A stretch of DNA of 64,000 bases. Source: Vicia villosa. Lineage: Eukaryota; Streptophyta; Magnoliopsida; Fabales; Fabaceae. Under the pieces are notes generated by a model that searched no databases, had not been told where the DNA came from, and saw only the letters and a list, made by a program, of their open reading frames with translations. Of the stretch, positions 11,009 to 22,597 are shown in pieces. The DNA lies in contig NC_081185.1 in NCBI RefSeq assembly GCF_029867415.1, forward strand, positions 77,721,553 through 77,785,552, written 5' to 3'. Positions within the stretch are counted from its first letter, which is position 1, and each line of letters begins with the position of its first letter. The position numbers were made by a program, and so were the translations under genes.

Positions 11009-11377
11009 GGCTCCGGCTCCGACTCCGACTCCGGGTCCGGGTTCGGGGCGTGGGCGTAGAGGCGCTAGTGGCGGCTTGTAGACGGCACTTGAGCACTTAG
11101 GCACGTCGCATCGGAGCGATCGGGCTATTCGCGGCGTTAATGAGGCGGCGACGGCGGGCGACGGCGGGCGACGGTCAGCCTTCGGCCGGGTGTTACATTT
11201 TGCTCAGTGTACGTGATTTGAATTTTGAATCGGAAAGGTGGCAACTGTTCACGAAACATGCAAAAATGAAACCATGCAAATAGGTGCATGAATCTGTACA
11301 AGTGCAACAGTCATAACTTTAGAAAATATATTGTTTCATTAAGGGTCGCAACCTTTGAAACTAATATTTTCATGGCC

Positions 11378-11384
11378 TATAAAA
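11378..11384 (+). promoter_or_regulatory. TATA box of LTR1
   Basis: CCTATAAAAGGATGG, about 250 bp before the LTR end, in the position expected for the copia promoter. The same sequence is at 16749-16755 in LTR2 and 22076-22082 in LTR3. Confidence 0.6.
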
Positions 11385-11650
11385 GGATGGTTCCGCATTC
11401 AGAAATCACATCACAAAAAAATCCGAAAATCCTCTGAATAATTCCAGATCGTTCTTTGCTGCATTCGAGTTTTCGCCGGTCTTGCGCAAACTCGATAAGG
11501 CTGAATTATCCTGGATATTCCTCCATCAAAACTCTAAGACATTTCGGGAGTGCTTGAAATACTTTAAGGAAAGTGATTCCATTCACGATTCCAGCCTCGG
11601 TCCTCTCGATTGAAACACATATTTATAACAATCTTAAAGTATATCAAACC

Positions 11651-14600
11651 ATGGCCACCGACGCTTCTGTTTCAAGCATCAAACTCATGAACCAGGATCT
11701 TGTGAAACTAGATCGCTTTGATGGAACAAACTATACCCGTTGGCAGGACAAAATGACTTTTCTCCTGACTACTTTGAAAATTCAATATGTCTTGGATCCT
11801 GACTTGGAAGAAATTCCAGAACCAAATGCGGATGACACCGATGAAATAAAAAAGGAGAAAAAGAAACGTAATTAAGATGAATTGCTTTGCCGTGGACACA
11901 TTCTTAACACATTATCCGATCGTCTCTATGATCTCTACACTGATACCGCATCTGCAAAGGAAATCAGGAAGGCACTTGAATTCAAATTTAAAGCCGAAGA
12001 AGAAGGTACGAAAAAGTTCTTAATATCTAAATACTTTGACTTTAAAATGTTGGATTCCATGCCTATTCTTGCACAAGAACACGAGTTACAGGTTCTCGCG
12101 AATAAAATAAAGGCCGTAAAAATTGATGTCCCTGAGGCTTTCCAAGTCGGTGCAATCATAGCAAAATTGCCACCTTCATGGAAAGGATACAGAAAGAAAT
12201 TGCTGCATAGTTCTGAGGATCTCTCGTTGGAGAAACTTCAGAAACACCTTCGAATCGAGGAAGAAACGAAGGATCGTGAAAAGACCGAGTCCGCTGGATT
12301 TGCAAAGGCAAATACTGTTGCTGCAAAGGGAAAGAAAAAGTATGATGGCACAAAAAACCTTCTTGGTCCAAAGAAAGATCATAACAGGTTCAAAAACTCT
12401 GGCGGACAAAAGGGTACTAAAAATGGATGCTATGCATGTGGCAAACCCGGACATTATGCTCGAGATTGCACGCACAAGAGGCCCAAAACTGAGGTTAATG
12501 CTGTTCATGCCAATGACGACATAATCGCTACTGTAAGCGAAATTATGGCCATCAAAGGAAAAGTCCAAGGATGGTGGTATGACACATGTGCAACTGTACA
12601 TGTGTCTTATGATAAAGCGGCATTCAAAACCTATACCGAAGTCAATGATGGACAGAAAGTGCAAATGGGCAATGAAGTCCGATCAAGAGTCGTTGGAACA
12701 GGATCCGTCGAACTCAACTTCACTTCTGGAAAGAAAGTCACTCTTGTCAATGTTCTTCATGTTCCCGACATGAATAGAAACCTTGTTAGTGAGGACTTGT
12801 TGGGAAAACCGGGCATTAAATCTGTATATGAATCGGGCAAGTTAATATTGACCCGTAATGGTATATTTGTAGGAAAAGGATATTCCGCTGAAGGAATGAT
12901 CAAACTATGTACTATCGATAATATTATTAATGAAATTTATAATTCTGCTTATATGCTTGAATCTATTTCATTATGGCACTCTAGATTAGCACATATTGGT
13001 ATTAGTACTATGAATAGACTAATTAAATCTGGATTGATATCATGTAACATTCATGATTTCGGAAAATGCGAAATATGTGTTAAGTCTAAAATGATTAAGA
13101 AACCTTTCAAAAGTGTTGAAAGAAAAACAAATGTTCTTGATCTTGTGCACTCTGACTTGTGTGAATTCAATGGAATGTTGACCCGTGGGGGAAATCGTTA
13201 TTTTATAACATTTATCGATGATTGCTCTAGGTTCACACATGTATACCTTTTAAAGCATAAAGATGATGCCTTTAATGCTTTTAAAACATATAAAGCGGAA
13301 GTCGAAAATCAATTAAGTGCTACCATAAAAGTACTTAGAAGTGATCAAGGCGGTGAATACTTCTCGGCAGAATTTGATGCATATTGTGAAGAATATGGCA
13401 TAGTACACGAATGTTCTGCGCCTCGCACACCGCAACAAAATGGCATGGCCGAAAGAAAAAATAGAACATATCAAGAAATGATTAATGCTATGTTAATGCA
13501 TTCAGAATTGCCATTTAATTTGTGGGGTGAAGCATTATTATCCGCATGTCACATAATGAACCGAATTCCATTAAAAACAACTGGAATATCTCCATATGAA
13601 AAATGGAAAGGAAGATCACCTAATATTGATTATTTTAGAGTGTGGGGGTGTGTGGCATATTACAAAAATATGGATCCCAAAAGAACAAAATTAGGTCCTC
13701 GAGGGATCAGATGTGCCTTCATAGGATATGCACCAAACAGTAAAGCATATAGACTTTTAAATTTAGAGTCTAATGTAATTGTCGAATCTAGAGATGTGGA
13801 ATTCTTTGAAAATCTTATCACCAAGAATAAAGAACCAGAGAATCCCACGATCAAAGAGTCTTGTGACAATGATTCGACTCGGATGGTTGAAACACAACCC
13901 GAACCAAGAAGAAGCAAAAGGGCACGAAAAAAATAAAGGTCTAGGACCGGATGAAATCGATTCTCAACTTATTTCCGTTTTTCTAATTGAAAGAAATAAC
14001 AAGAATGATGTTCATAAAATTCCAAATATTCTTCAAATTGAAGATGATCCTAAAACATATAAAGAAGCAATGACTTCTAGAGATGCTTCTTTTTGGAAGG
14101 ATGCTATCCAAGATGAAATGGATTCAATTATGTCAAACCATACTTGGGAACTAGTTGATCTTCCGAAGGGATCAAGACCCATCGGATGCAAATGGGTGTT
14201 TAGGAAGAAGTATCACAGTAATGGTACATTAAACACCTACAAGGCCAGACTAGTTGCAAAAGGATTTAGACAAAAGGAAGGTATCGATTATTTTGATACA
14301 TATGCACCAGTAGCAAAAACTACGACGATTAGAATCTTGTTTGCACTAGCTTCCTTGAACAACCTTATTGTACATCAAATGGACATTAAAACAACATTCC
14401 TAAATGGCGATCTCGACGAGGAAATCTATATGGAGCAACCAGAAGGCTACTCACTTCATGGAAATGAACAAAAGGTATGTAAACTTGTCAAATCTTAATA
14501 TGGTTTAAAACAGGCACCAAAACAATGGCACCAAAAATTTGACACTGCCATACTTTCAAATGGGTTCATTCCAAACTCTTGTGACAAATGCTTGTACACA

Positions 14601-15587
14601 AAGGTGTGTGGAAATGCTATTATATTTCTATGTCTATATGTTGATGACATGTTGATTATTAGCAATGAAATGAATGGAATCTTAGAAACAAAAGGTTTTC
14701 TAACTTCCACATTCAAGATGAAAGATCTTGGATTAGTTGACACTATACTAGGGATCAAAGTAAGACGAAATAGTGGGGGTTATGAACTTAATCAAACACA
14801 TTATATTGAAAAAATATTGGAAAAGTTCAAACACCTTAACTTCAAGGAAGTAACCACTCCGTTTGATCCTAGTGTCAAACTTCAAAAGAATAATGGTATA
14901 TCCATGGCACAATTGGAATATGCAAGTGCCATTGGATGTCTAATGTACTTAATGCAATGTACTAGACCAGACATAGCATTTGCTGTTAGTAAAATGAGTA
15001 GATTTACTAGCAATCCAAATGATGAACATTGGAAGGCAATAACAAGGATTTTTGGATATTTGTCAAAGACTAAAAACCTTGGCCTTCATTATGGTAAGTT
15101 TCCTGCCATACTAGAAGGATATACCGACGCAAGTTGGATATCAAGTGTTGGAGATTATAAATCTACAACTGGGTGGATATTCATATTAGCTGGAGGTGCG
15201 ATTTCTTGGAAGAGCAAGAAACAAACATGCATTACTCTCTCAACCATGGAATCGGAGTTTGTGGCTCTTGCATCTGCTGGACAAGAAGCAGAATGGTTGA
15301 GGGATCTCTTATTAGAGGTTCCATTAGCTAAAGATAATGTTTCAAAGGTGTTGATACATTGTGATAGTCAAGCCACCCTGGCTAGAGCATTCAGTGAAGT
15401 ATATAATGGAAAATCTAGACACATAGGTCTTAGACATTCTCTCGTGAGAAAAATGATAAAGGATGGGATCATTTCACTGACATATATACAAACAAGCTAT
15501 AATTTGGCTGATCCTTTTACTAAACCACTGGCCAGAGATTTAGTAAAGTCTACCTCGAAAGGTATGGGATTAAAACTCCTTGAATGA
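11651..15587 (+). pseudogene. Copia copy B: full-length but broken gag-pol
   Basis: Start ATG at 11651 (MATDASVSS), only 20 bp after LTR1. Order: gag (DRFDGTNYTRWQDKM), with TAA at 11873-11875 in frame; zinc knuckle CYACGKPGHYARDC (about 12427-12470); protease WWYDTCATVHV, with Cys where the usual motif is D-S/T-G-A; integrase with the His/Cys finger (HSRLAHIG...CEICVKSK) and D, D, E positions (VHSDLCEF, LRSDQGGEY, GMAERKN); frameshift at the A7 run 13927-13933 (TAA 13934-13936); RT with TAA 14496-14498 before YGLKQAP and intact YVDD; RNase H with D, E, D residues. With two nonsense codons and one frameshift it cannot make a normal polyprotein. These lesions recur in the other copies wherever the region is retained. 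Confidence 0.9.
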
Positions 15588-16119
15588 GGGTTTCGACAAT
15601 GATAGAAACCCAATATGAAGTTAATACATCTTAACCTAAGATTCAATGGGTAACAACAAGTCATTGATTTGGAAGTTGGTGTAACATTTCGTAATAATGT
15701 TGACTATTACATAATTGAGGGTTGAGTTTTAAGGAAACTCTTAATGAAGTTCTATATCGAGGATATGTATCTAAAGAGATACTAATAAAACTTCACCTAT
15801 ACGAATTTCGAGATGGTGCCGTCTCAAAGTAAGAGTTGGAGTTTCTCTCATGAAAAATTCATGAAAACAGGAAAAGCACATGGCCATAAATAGTGCTAGG
15901 CGAGATATGTAGGCGAAGAAACCTTAAAAGTGTGTGTATAGCAATGCCGGTCTGATCACATGGGATAATGGTTCAAAGAATAGCTACCTAACGTTCCGAT
16001 TAGACTTTGCGTTGTCTTTACTAAGGTTAAGTTCAAATCGAAAGATACCTAACTGTATTAACACTTTTATCTTCCATATTCTGGAATTGGAATTTTCATT
16101 ATTAGAACAAGTGGGGGAT

Positions 16120-17001
16120 TGTTGTAATTTATTACAAATGTGTTCTAAAATGACAAAATGGTGAAAATGAGTAAATGCTAATAAATGCATGTAATAAAGT
16201 CCCACATTGGAAGATTCACTCATTTTCAAAGTCTTTATAAAGAGTTAATAACATTAACTCAACAAAAGGACAAAAGAGGATAAAGTGTCACATTGACAAA
16301 TGTGGTGGTCCCAAGCATTATGCCACTTGTCCCAATCCTACAACCACTCGCCGGTGTCGCCATCGGCGACACCGGCTCCGGCTCCGACTCCGACTCCGGG
16401 TCCGGGTCCGGGTTCGGGGCGTGGGCGTAGAGGCGCTAGTGGCGGCTTGTAGACGGCACTTGAGCACTTAGGCACGTCGCATCGGATCGATCGGGCTATT
16501 CGCGGCGTTAATGAGGCGGCGACGGCGGGCGACGGCGGGCGACGGTCAGCCTTCGGCCGGGTGTTACATTTTGCTCAGTGTACGTGATTTGAATTTTGAA
16601 TCGGAAAGGTGGCAACTGTTCACGAAACATGCAAAAATGAAACCATGCAAATAGGTGCATGAATCTGTACAAGTGCAACAGTCATAACTTTAGAAAATAT
16701 ATTGTTTCATTAAGGGTCGCAACCTTTGAAACTAATATTTTCATGGCCTATAAAAGGATGGTTCCGCATTCAGAAATCACATCACAAAAAAATCCGAAAA
16801 TCCTCTGAATAATTCCAGATCGTTCTTCGCTGCATTCGAGTTTTCGCCGGTCTTGCGCAAACTCGATAAGGCTGAATTATCCTGGGTATTCCTGCATCAA
16901 AACTCTAAGACATTTCGGGAGTGCTTGAAATACTTTAAGGAAAGTGATTCCGTTCACGATTCCAGCCTCGGTCCTCTCGATTGAAACACATATTTATAAC
17001 A
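16120..17001 (+). repeat. Copia array LTR2 (882 bp)
   Basis: Preceded by polypurine tract GTGGGGGAT; TG...CA termini. About 99% identical to LTR1, with an extra GGGTCC in the GC-rich block. Hairpin with an 11-bp stem at 16351-16375; TATA box at 16749-16755. Shared by copies B and C. Confidence 0.85.
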
Positions 17002-17021
17002 ATCTTAAAGTATATCAAACC

Positions 17022-20000
17022 ATGGCCACCGACGCTTCTGTTTCAAGCATCAAACTCATGAACCAGGATCTTGTGAAACTAGATCGCTTTGATGGAACAA
17101 ACTATACCCGTTGGCAGGACAAAATGACTTTTCTCCTGACTACTTTGAAAATTCAATATGTCTTGGATCCTGACTTGGAAGAAATTCCAGAACCAACTGC
17201 GGATGACACCGATGAAATAAAAAAGGAGAGAAAGAAACGTAAGTAAGATGAATTGCTTTACCGTGGACACATTCTGAACACATTATCCGATCGTCTCTAT
17301 GATCTCTACACTGATACCGCATCTGCAAAGGAAATCTGGAAGGCACTTGAATTTAAATTTAAAGCCGAAGAAGAAGGTACGAAAAAGTTCTTAATATCTA
17401 AATACTTTGACTTTAAAATGTTGGATTCCAAGCCTATTCTTGCACAAGTACACGAGTTACAGGTTCTCGTGAATAAAATAAAGGCCGTAAAAATTGATGT
17501 CCCTGAGGCTTTCCAAGTCGGTGCAATCATAGCAAAATTGCCACCTTCATGGAAAGGATACTGAAAGAAATTGCTGCATAGTTCTGAGGATCTCTCGTTG
17601 GAGAAACTTCAGAAACACCTTCGAATCGAGGAAGAAACGAAGGATTGTGAAAAGACCGAGTCCGCTGGATTTGCAAAGGCAAATACTGTTGCTGCAAAGG
17701 GAAAGAAAAAGTATGATGGCACAAAAAACCTTCTTGGTCCAAAGAAAGATCATAACAGGTTCAAAAACTCTGGCGGACAAAAGGGTACTAAAAATGGATG
17801 CTATGCATGTGGCAAACCCGGACATTATGCTCGAGATTGCACGCACAAGAGGCCCAAAACTGAGGTTAATGCTGTTCATGCCAATGACGACATAATCGCT
17901 ACTGTAAGCGAAATTATGGCCATCAAAGGAAAAGTCCAAGGATGGTGGTATGACACATGTGCAACTGTACATGTGTCTTATGATAAAGCGGCATTCAAAA
18001 CCTATACCGAAGTCAATGATGGACAGAAAGTGCAAATGGGCAATGAAGTCCGATCAAGAGTCGTTGGAACAGGATCCGTCGAACTCAACTTCACTTCTGG
18101 AAAGAAAGTCACTCTTGTCAATGTTCTTCATGTTCCCGACATGAATAGAAACCTTGTTAGTGAGGACTTGTTGGGAAAACCGGGCATTAAATCTGTATAT
18201 GAATCGGGCAAGTTAATATTGACCCGTAATGGTATATTTGTAGGAAAAGGATATTCCGCTGAAGGAATGATCAAACTATGTACTATCGATAATATTATTA
18301 ATGAAATTTATAATTCTGCTTATATGCTTGAATCTATTTCATTATGGCACTCTAGATTAGCACATATTGGTATTAGTACTATGAATAGACTAATTAAATC
18401 TGGATTGATATCATGTAACATTCATGATTTCGGAAAATGCGAAATATGTGTTAAGTCTAAAATGATTAAGAAACCTTTCAAAAGTGTTGAAAGAAAAACA
18501 AATGTTCTTGATCTTGTGCACTCTGACTTGTGTGAATTCAATGGAATGTTGACCCGTGGGGGAAATCGTTATTTTATAACATTTATCGATGATTGCTCTA
18601 GGTTCACACATGTATACCTTTTAAAGCATAAAGATGATGCCTTTAATGCTTTTAAAACATATAAAGCGGAAGTCGAAAATCAATTAAGTGCTACCATAAA
18701 AGTACTTAGAAGTGATCAAGGTGGTGAATACTTCTCGGCAGAATTTGATGCATATTGTGAAGAATATGGCATAGTACACGAATGTTCTGCACCTCGCACA
18801 CCGCAACAAAATGGCATGGCCGAAAGAAAAAATAGAACATATCAAGAAATGATTAATGCTATGTTAATGCATTCAAAATTGCCATTTAATTTGTGGGGTG
18901 AAGCATTATTATCCGCATGTCACATAATGAACCGAATTCCATTAAAAATAACTGGAATATCTCTATATGAAAAATGGAAAGGAAGATCACCTAATAGTGA
19001 TTATTTTAGAGTGTGGGGGTGTGTGGCATATTACAAAAATATGGATCCCAAAAGAACAAAATTAGGTCCTCGAGGGATCAGATGTGCCTTCATAGGATAT
19101 GCACCAAACAGTAAAGCATATAGACTTTTAAATTTAGAGTCTAATGTAATTGTCGAATCTAGAGATGTGGAATTCTTTGAAAATCTTATCACCAAGAATA
19201 AAGAACCAGAGAATCCCACGATCAAAGAGTCTTGTGACAATGATTCGACTCGGATGGTTGAAACACAACCCGAACCAAGAAGAAGCAAAAGGGCACGAAA
19301 AAAATAAAGGTCTAGGACCGGATGAAATCGATTCTCAACTTATTTCCGTTTTTCTAATTGAAGGAAATAACAAGAATGATGTTCATAAAATTCCAATTAT
19401 TCTTCAAATTGAAGATGATCCTAAAACATATAAAGAAGCAATGACTTCTAGAGATGCTTCTTTTTGGAAGGATGCTATCCAAGATGAAATGGATTCAATT
19501 ATGTCAAACCATACTTGGGAACTAGTTGATCTTCGGAAGGGATCAAGACCCATCGGATGCAAATGGGTGTTTAGGAAGAAGTATCACAGTAATGGTACAT
19601 TAAACACCTACAAGGCCAGACTAGTTGCAAAAGGATTTAGACAAAAGGAAGGTATCGATTATTTTGATACATATGCACCAGTAGCAAAAACTGCGACGAT
19701 TAGAATCTTGTTTGCACTAGCTTCCTTGAACAACCTTATTGTACATCAAATGGACATTAAAACAACATTCCTAAATGGCGATCTCGACGAGGAAATCTAT
19801 ATGGAGCAACCAGAAGGCTACACACTTCATGGAAATGAACAAAAGGTATGTAAACTTGTCAAATCTTAATACGGTTTAAAACAGGCACCAAAACAATGGA
19901 ACCAAAAATTTGACACTGCCATACTTTCAAATGGGTTCATTCCAAACTCTTGTGACAAATGCTTGTACACAAAGGTGTGTGGAAATGCTATTATATTTCT

Positions 20001-20958
20001 ATGTCTATATGTTGATGACATGTTGATTATTAGCAATGAAATGAATGGAATCTTAGAAACAAAAGGTTTTCTAACTTCCACATTCAAGATGAAAGATCTT
20101 GGATTAGTTGACACTATACTAGGGATCAAAGTAAGACGAAATAGTAGGGGTTATGAACTTAATCAAACACATTATATTGAAAAAATGTTGGAAAAGTTCA
20201 AACACCTTAACTTCAAGGAAGTAATCACTCCGTTCGATCCTAGTGTCAAACTTCAAAAGAATAATGGTAGATCCATGGCACAATTGGAATATGCAAGTGC
20301 CATTGGATGTCTAATGTACTTAATGCAATGTACTAGACCAGACATAGCATTTGCTGTTAGTAAAATGAGTAGATTTACTAGCAATCCAAATGATGAACAT
20401 TGGAAGGCAATAACAAGGATTTTTGGATATTTGTCAAAGACTAAAAACCTTGGCCTTCATTATGGTAAGTTTCCTGCCATACTAGAAGGATATACCGACG
20501 CAAGTTGGATATCAAGTGTTGGAGATTATAAATCTACAACTGGGTGGATATTCATATTAGCTGGAGGTGCGATTTCTTGGAAGAGCAAGAAACAAACATG
20601 CATTACTCTCTCAACCATGGAATCGGAGTTTGTGGCTCTTGCATCTGCTGGACAAGAAGCAGAATGGTTGAGGGATCTCTTATTAGAGGTTCCATTAGCT
20701 AAAGATAATGTTTTAAAAGTGTTGATACATTGTGATAGTCAAGCCACCCTGGCTAGAGCATTCAGTGAAGTATATAATGGAAAGTCTAGACACATAGGTC
20801 TTAGACATTCTCTCGTGAGAAAAATGATAAAGGATGGGATCATTTCACTGACATATATACAAACAAGCTATAATTTGGCTGATCCTTTTACAAAACCACT
20901 GGCTAGAGATTTAGTAAAGTCTACCTCGAAAGGTATGGGATTAAAACTCCTTGAATGA
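17022..20958 (+). pseudogene. Copia copy C: full-length but broken gag-pol
   Basis: Same organisation as copy B, starting at ATG 17022. It has the same gag TAA (17244-17246), the same integrase frameshift (TAA 19305-19307) and the same RT TAA (19867-19869). It adds a private TGA at 17562-17564 in gag (GY*KKLL). Zinc knuckle, DTCA protease motif, integrase D/D/E residues, YVDD and RNase H residues are as in copy B. Scattered private substitutions occur. Confidence 0.9.
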
Positions 20959-21490
20959 GGGTTTCGACAATGATAGCAACCCAATATGAAGTTATTACAT
21001 CTTAACCTAAGATTCAATGGGTAACAACAAGTCATTGATTTGGAAGTTGGTGCAACATTTCGTAATAATGTTGACTATTACATAATTGAGGGTTGAGTTT
21101 TAAGGAAACTCTTAATGAAGTTCTATATCGAGGATATGTATCTAAAGAGATACTAATAAAACTTCACCTATACGAATTTCGAGATGGTGCCTTCTCAAAG
21201 TGAGAGTTGGAGTTTCTCTCATGAAAAATTCATGAAAACAGGAAAAGCACATGGCCATAAATAGTGCTAGGCGAGATATGTAGGCGAAGAAACCTTAAAA
21301 GTGTGTGTATAGTAATGCCGGTCTGATCACATGGGATAATGGTTCAATGAATAGCTACCTAACGTTCCGATTAGACTTTGCGTTGTCTTTACTAAGGTTA
21401 TGTTCAAATCGAAAGATACCTAACTGTATTAACACTTTTATCTTCCATATTCTGGAATTGGAATTTTCATTATTAGAACAAGTGGGGGAT

Positions 21491-22328
21491 TGTTGTAATT
21501 TATTACAAATGTGTTCTAAAATGACAAAATGGTGAAAATGAGTAAATGCTAATAAATGCATGTAATAAAGTCCCACATTGGAAGATTCACTCATTTTCAA
21601 AGTCTTTATAAAGAGTTAATAACATTAACTCAACAAAAGGACCAAAGAGGATAAAGTGCCACATTGACAAATGTGGTGGTCCCAAGCATTATGCCACTTG
21701 TCCCAATCCTACAACCACTTGCCGGTGTCGCCACCGGCGACACCGGCTCCGGGTCCGGGTTCGGGGCGTGGGCGTAGAGGCGCTAGTGGCGGCTTGTAGA
21801 CGGCACTTGAGCACTTAGGCACATCGCATCGGAGCGATCGGGCTATTCGCGGCGTTAATGAGGCGGCGACGGCCGGCCTTCGGCCGGGTGTTACATTTTG
21901 CTCAGTGTACGTGATTTGAATTTTGAATCGGAAAGGTGGCAACTGTTCACGAAACATGCAAAAATGAAACCATGCAAATAGGTGCATGAATCTGTACAAA
22001 TGCAACAGTCATAACTTTAGAAAATATATTGTTTCATTAAGGGTCGCAACCTTTGAAACTAATATTTTCATGGCCTATAAAAGGATGGTTCCGCATTCAG
22101 AAATCACATCACAAAAAAATCCGAAAATCCTCTGAATAATTCCAGATCGTTGTTCGCTGCATTCGAGTTTTCGCCGGTCTTGCGCAAACTCGATAAGGCT
22201 GAATTATCCTGGGTATTCCTGCATCAAAACTCTAAGACATTTCGGGAGTGCTTGAAATACTTTAAGGAAAGTGATTCCGTTCACGATTCCAGCCTCGGTC
22301 CTCTCGATTGAAACACATATTTATAACA
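21491..22328 (+). repeat. Copia array LTR3 (838 bp)
   Basis: The right-hand LTR. It is shorter than LTR1 and LTR2 because the GC-rich block lacks part of the CTCCGACTCCGG-type run and the GACGGCGGGC duplication. Hairpin at 21722-21746, TATA box at 22076-22082. It ends TTATAACA; the sequence shared with LTR1 and LTR2 stops within two bases of this, which fixes the boundary. Confidence 0.85.
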
Positions 22329-22336
22329 ATTAATCC

Positions 22337-22597
22337 AAATATTGAATATTAACGGGAACATGAAGTTACTGATAAAAATATTGAATATTAACGGGAACAT
22401 GAAGTTACTGATAAAAATATTGAATATTAACATGAACATGAAATTACTGATCAAAATATTAATATTAACGAGAACATGAAATTACTGATCAAAATATTGA
22501 ATATTAACGAGAGCATGAAGTTACTGATCAGAATTACTGAATATTAACGGGAACATGAGGTTTCTGATCAAAATATTGAATATTAACGAAAAATATT
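22337..22597. repeat. Minisatellite, about 39-bp unit, 6-7 copies
   Basis: The unit AAATATTGAATATTAACGGG followed by AACATGAAGTTACTGATAA repeats with a 39-41-bp period and rising divergence to the right. It begins 8 bp after the copia LTR3 end. Confidence 0.85.

Larger units (their letters stand above)
10753..11630 (+). repeat. Copia array LTR1 (878 bp)
   Basis: Begins TGTTGTAATTTATTACAA, itself a perfect inverted repeat, and ends TTATAACA. It holds a CpG-rich block of about 220 bp (10980-11200) in otherwise AT-rich DNA, then a TATA box at 11378-11384. It serves as 3' LTR of copy A and 5' LTR of copy B. Confidence 0.85.
8073..22328 (+). mobile_element. Tandem array of three Ty1/copia elements sharing LTRs
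   Basis: The order is: truncated internal A (8073-10752), LTR1 (10753-11630), internal B (11631-16119), LTR2 (16120-17001), internal C (17002-21490), LTR3 (21491-22328). Corresponding points recur with periods of 5,367 and 5,371 bp. Internals B and C are both 4,489 bp. LTRs begin TGTTGTAA and end TTATAACA; a polypurine tract (AGTGGGGGAT) precedes each. Sequence identity between copies is about 99% by eye. This LTR-internal-LTR-internal-LTR arrangement is what unequal recombination between LTRs produces. The 5' end is lost at the CACTA junction; the right end runs into a minisatellite at 22329. Confidence 0.85.

Noticed and set aside
12176..12664. 162-codon antisense ORF, repeated at 17547-18035
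   Set aside because: Shadow of gag-protease on the opposite strand; composition follows the sense coding frame.
22337..22597. CRISPR array
   Set aside because: The repeats are head-to-tail with no unique spacers, in a plant nuclear context; it is a minisatellite.
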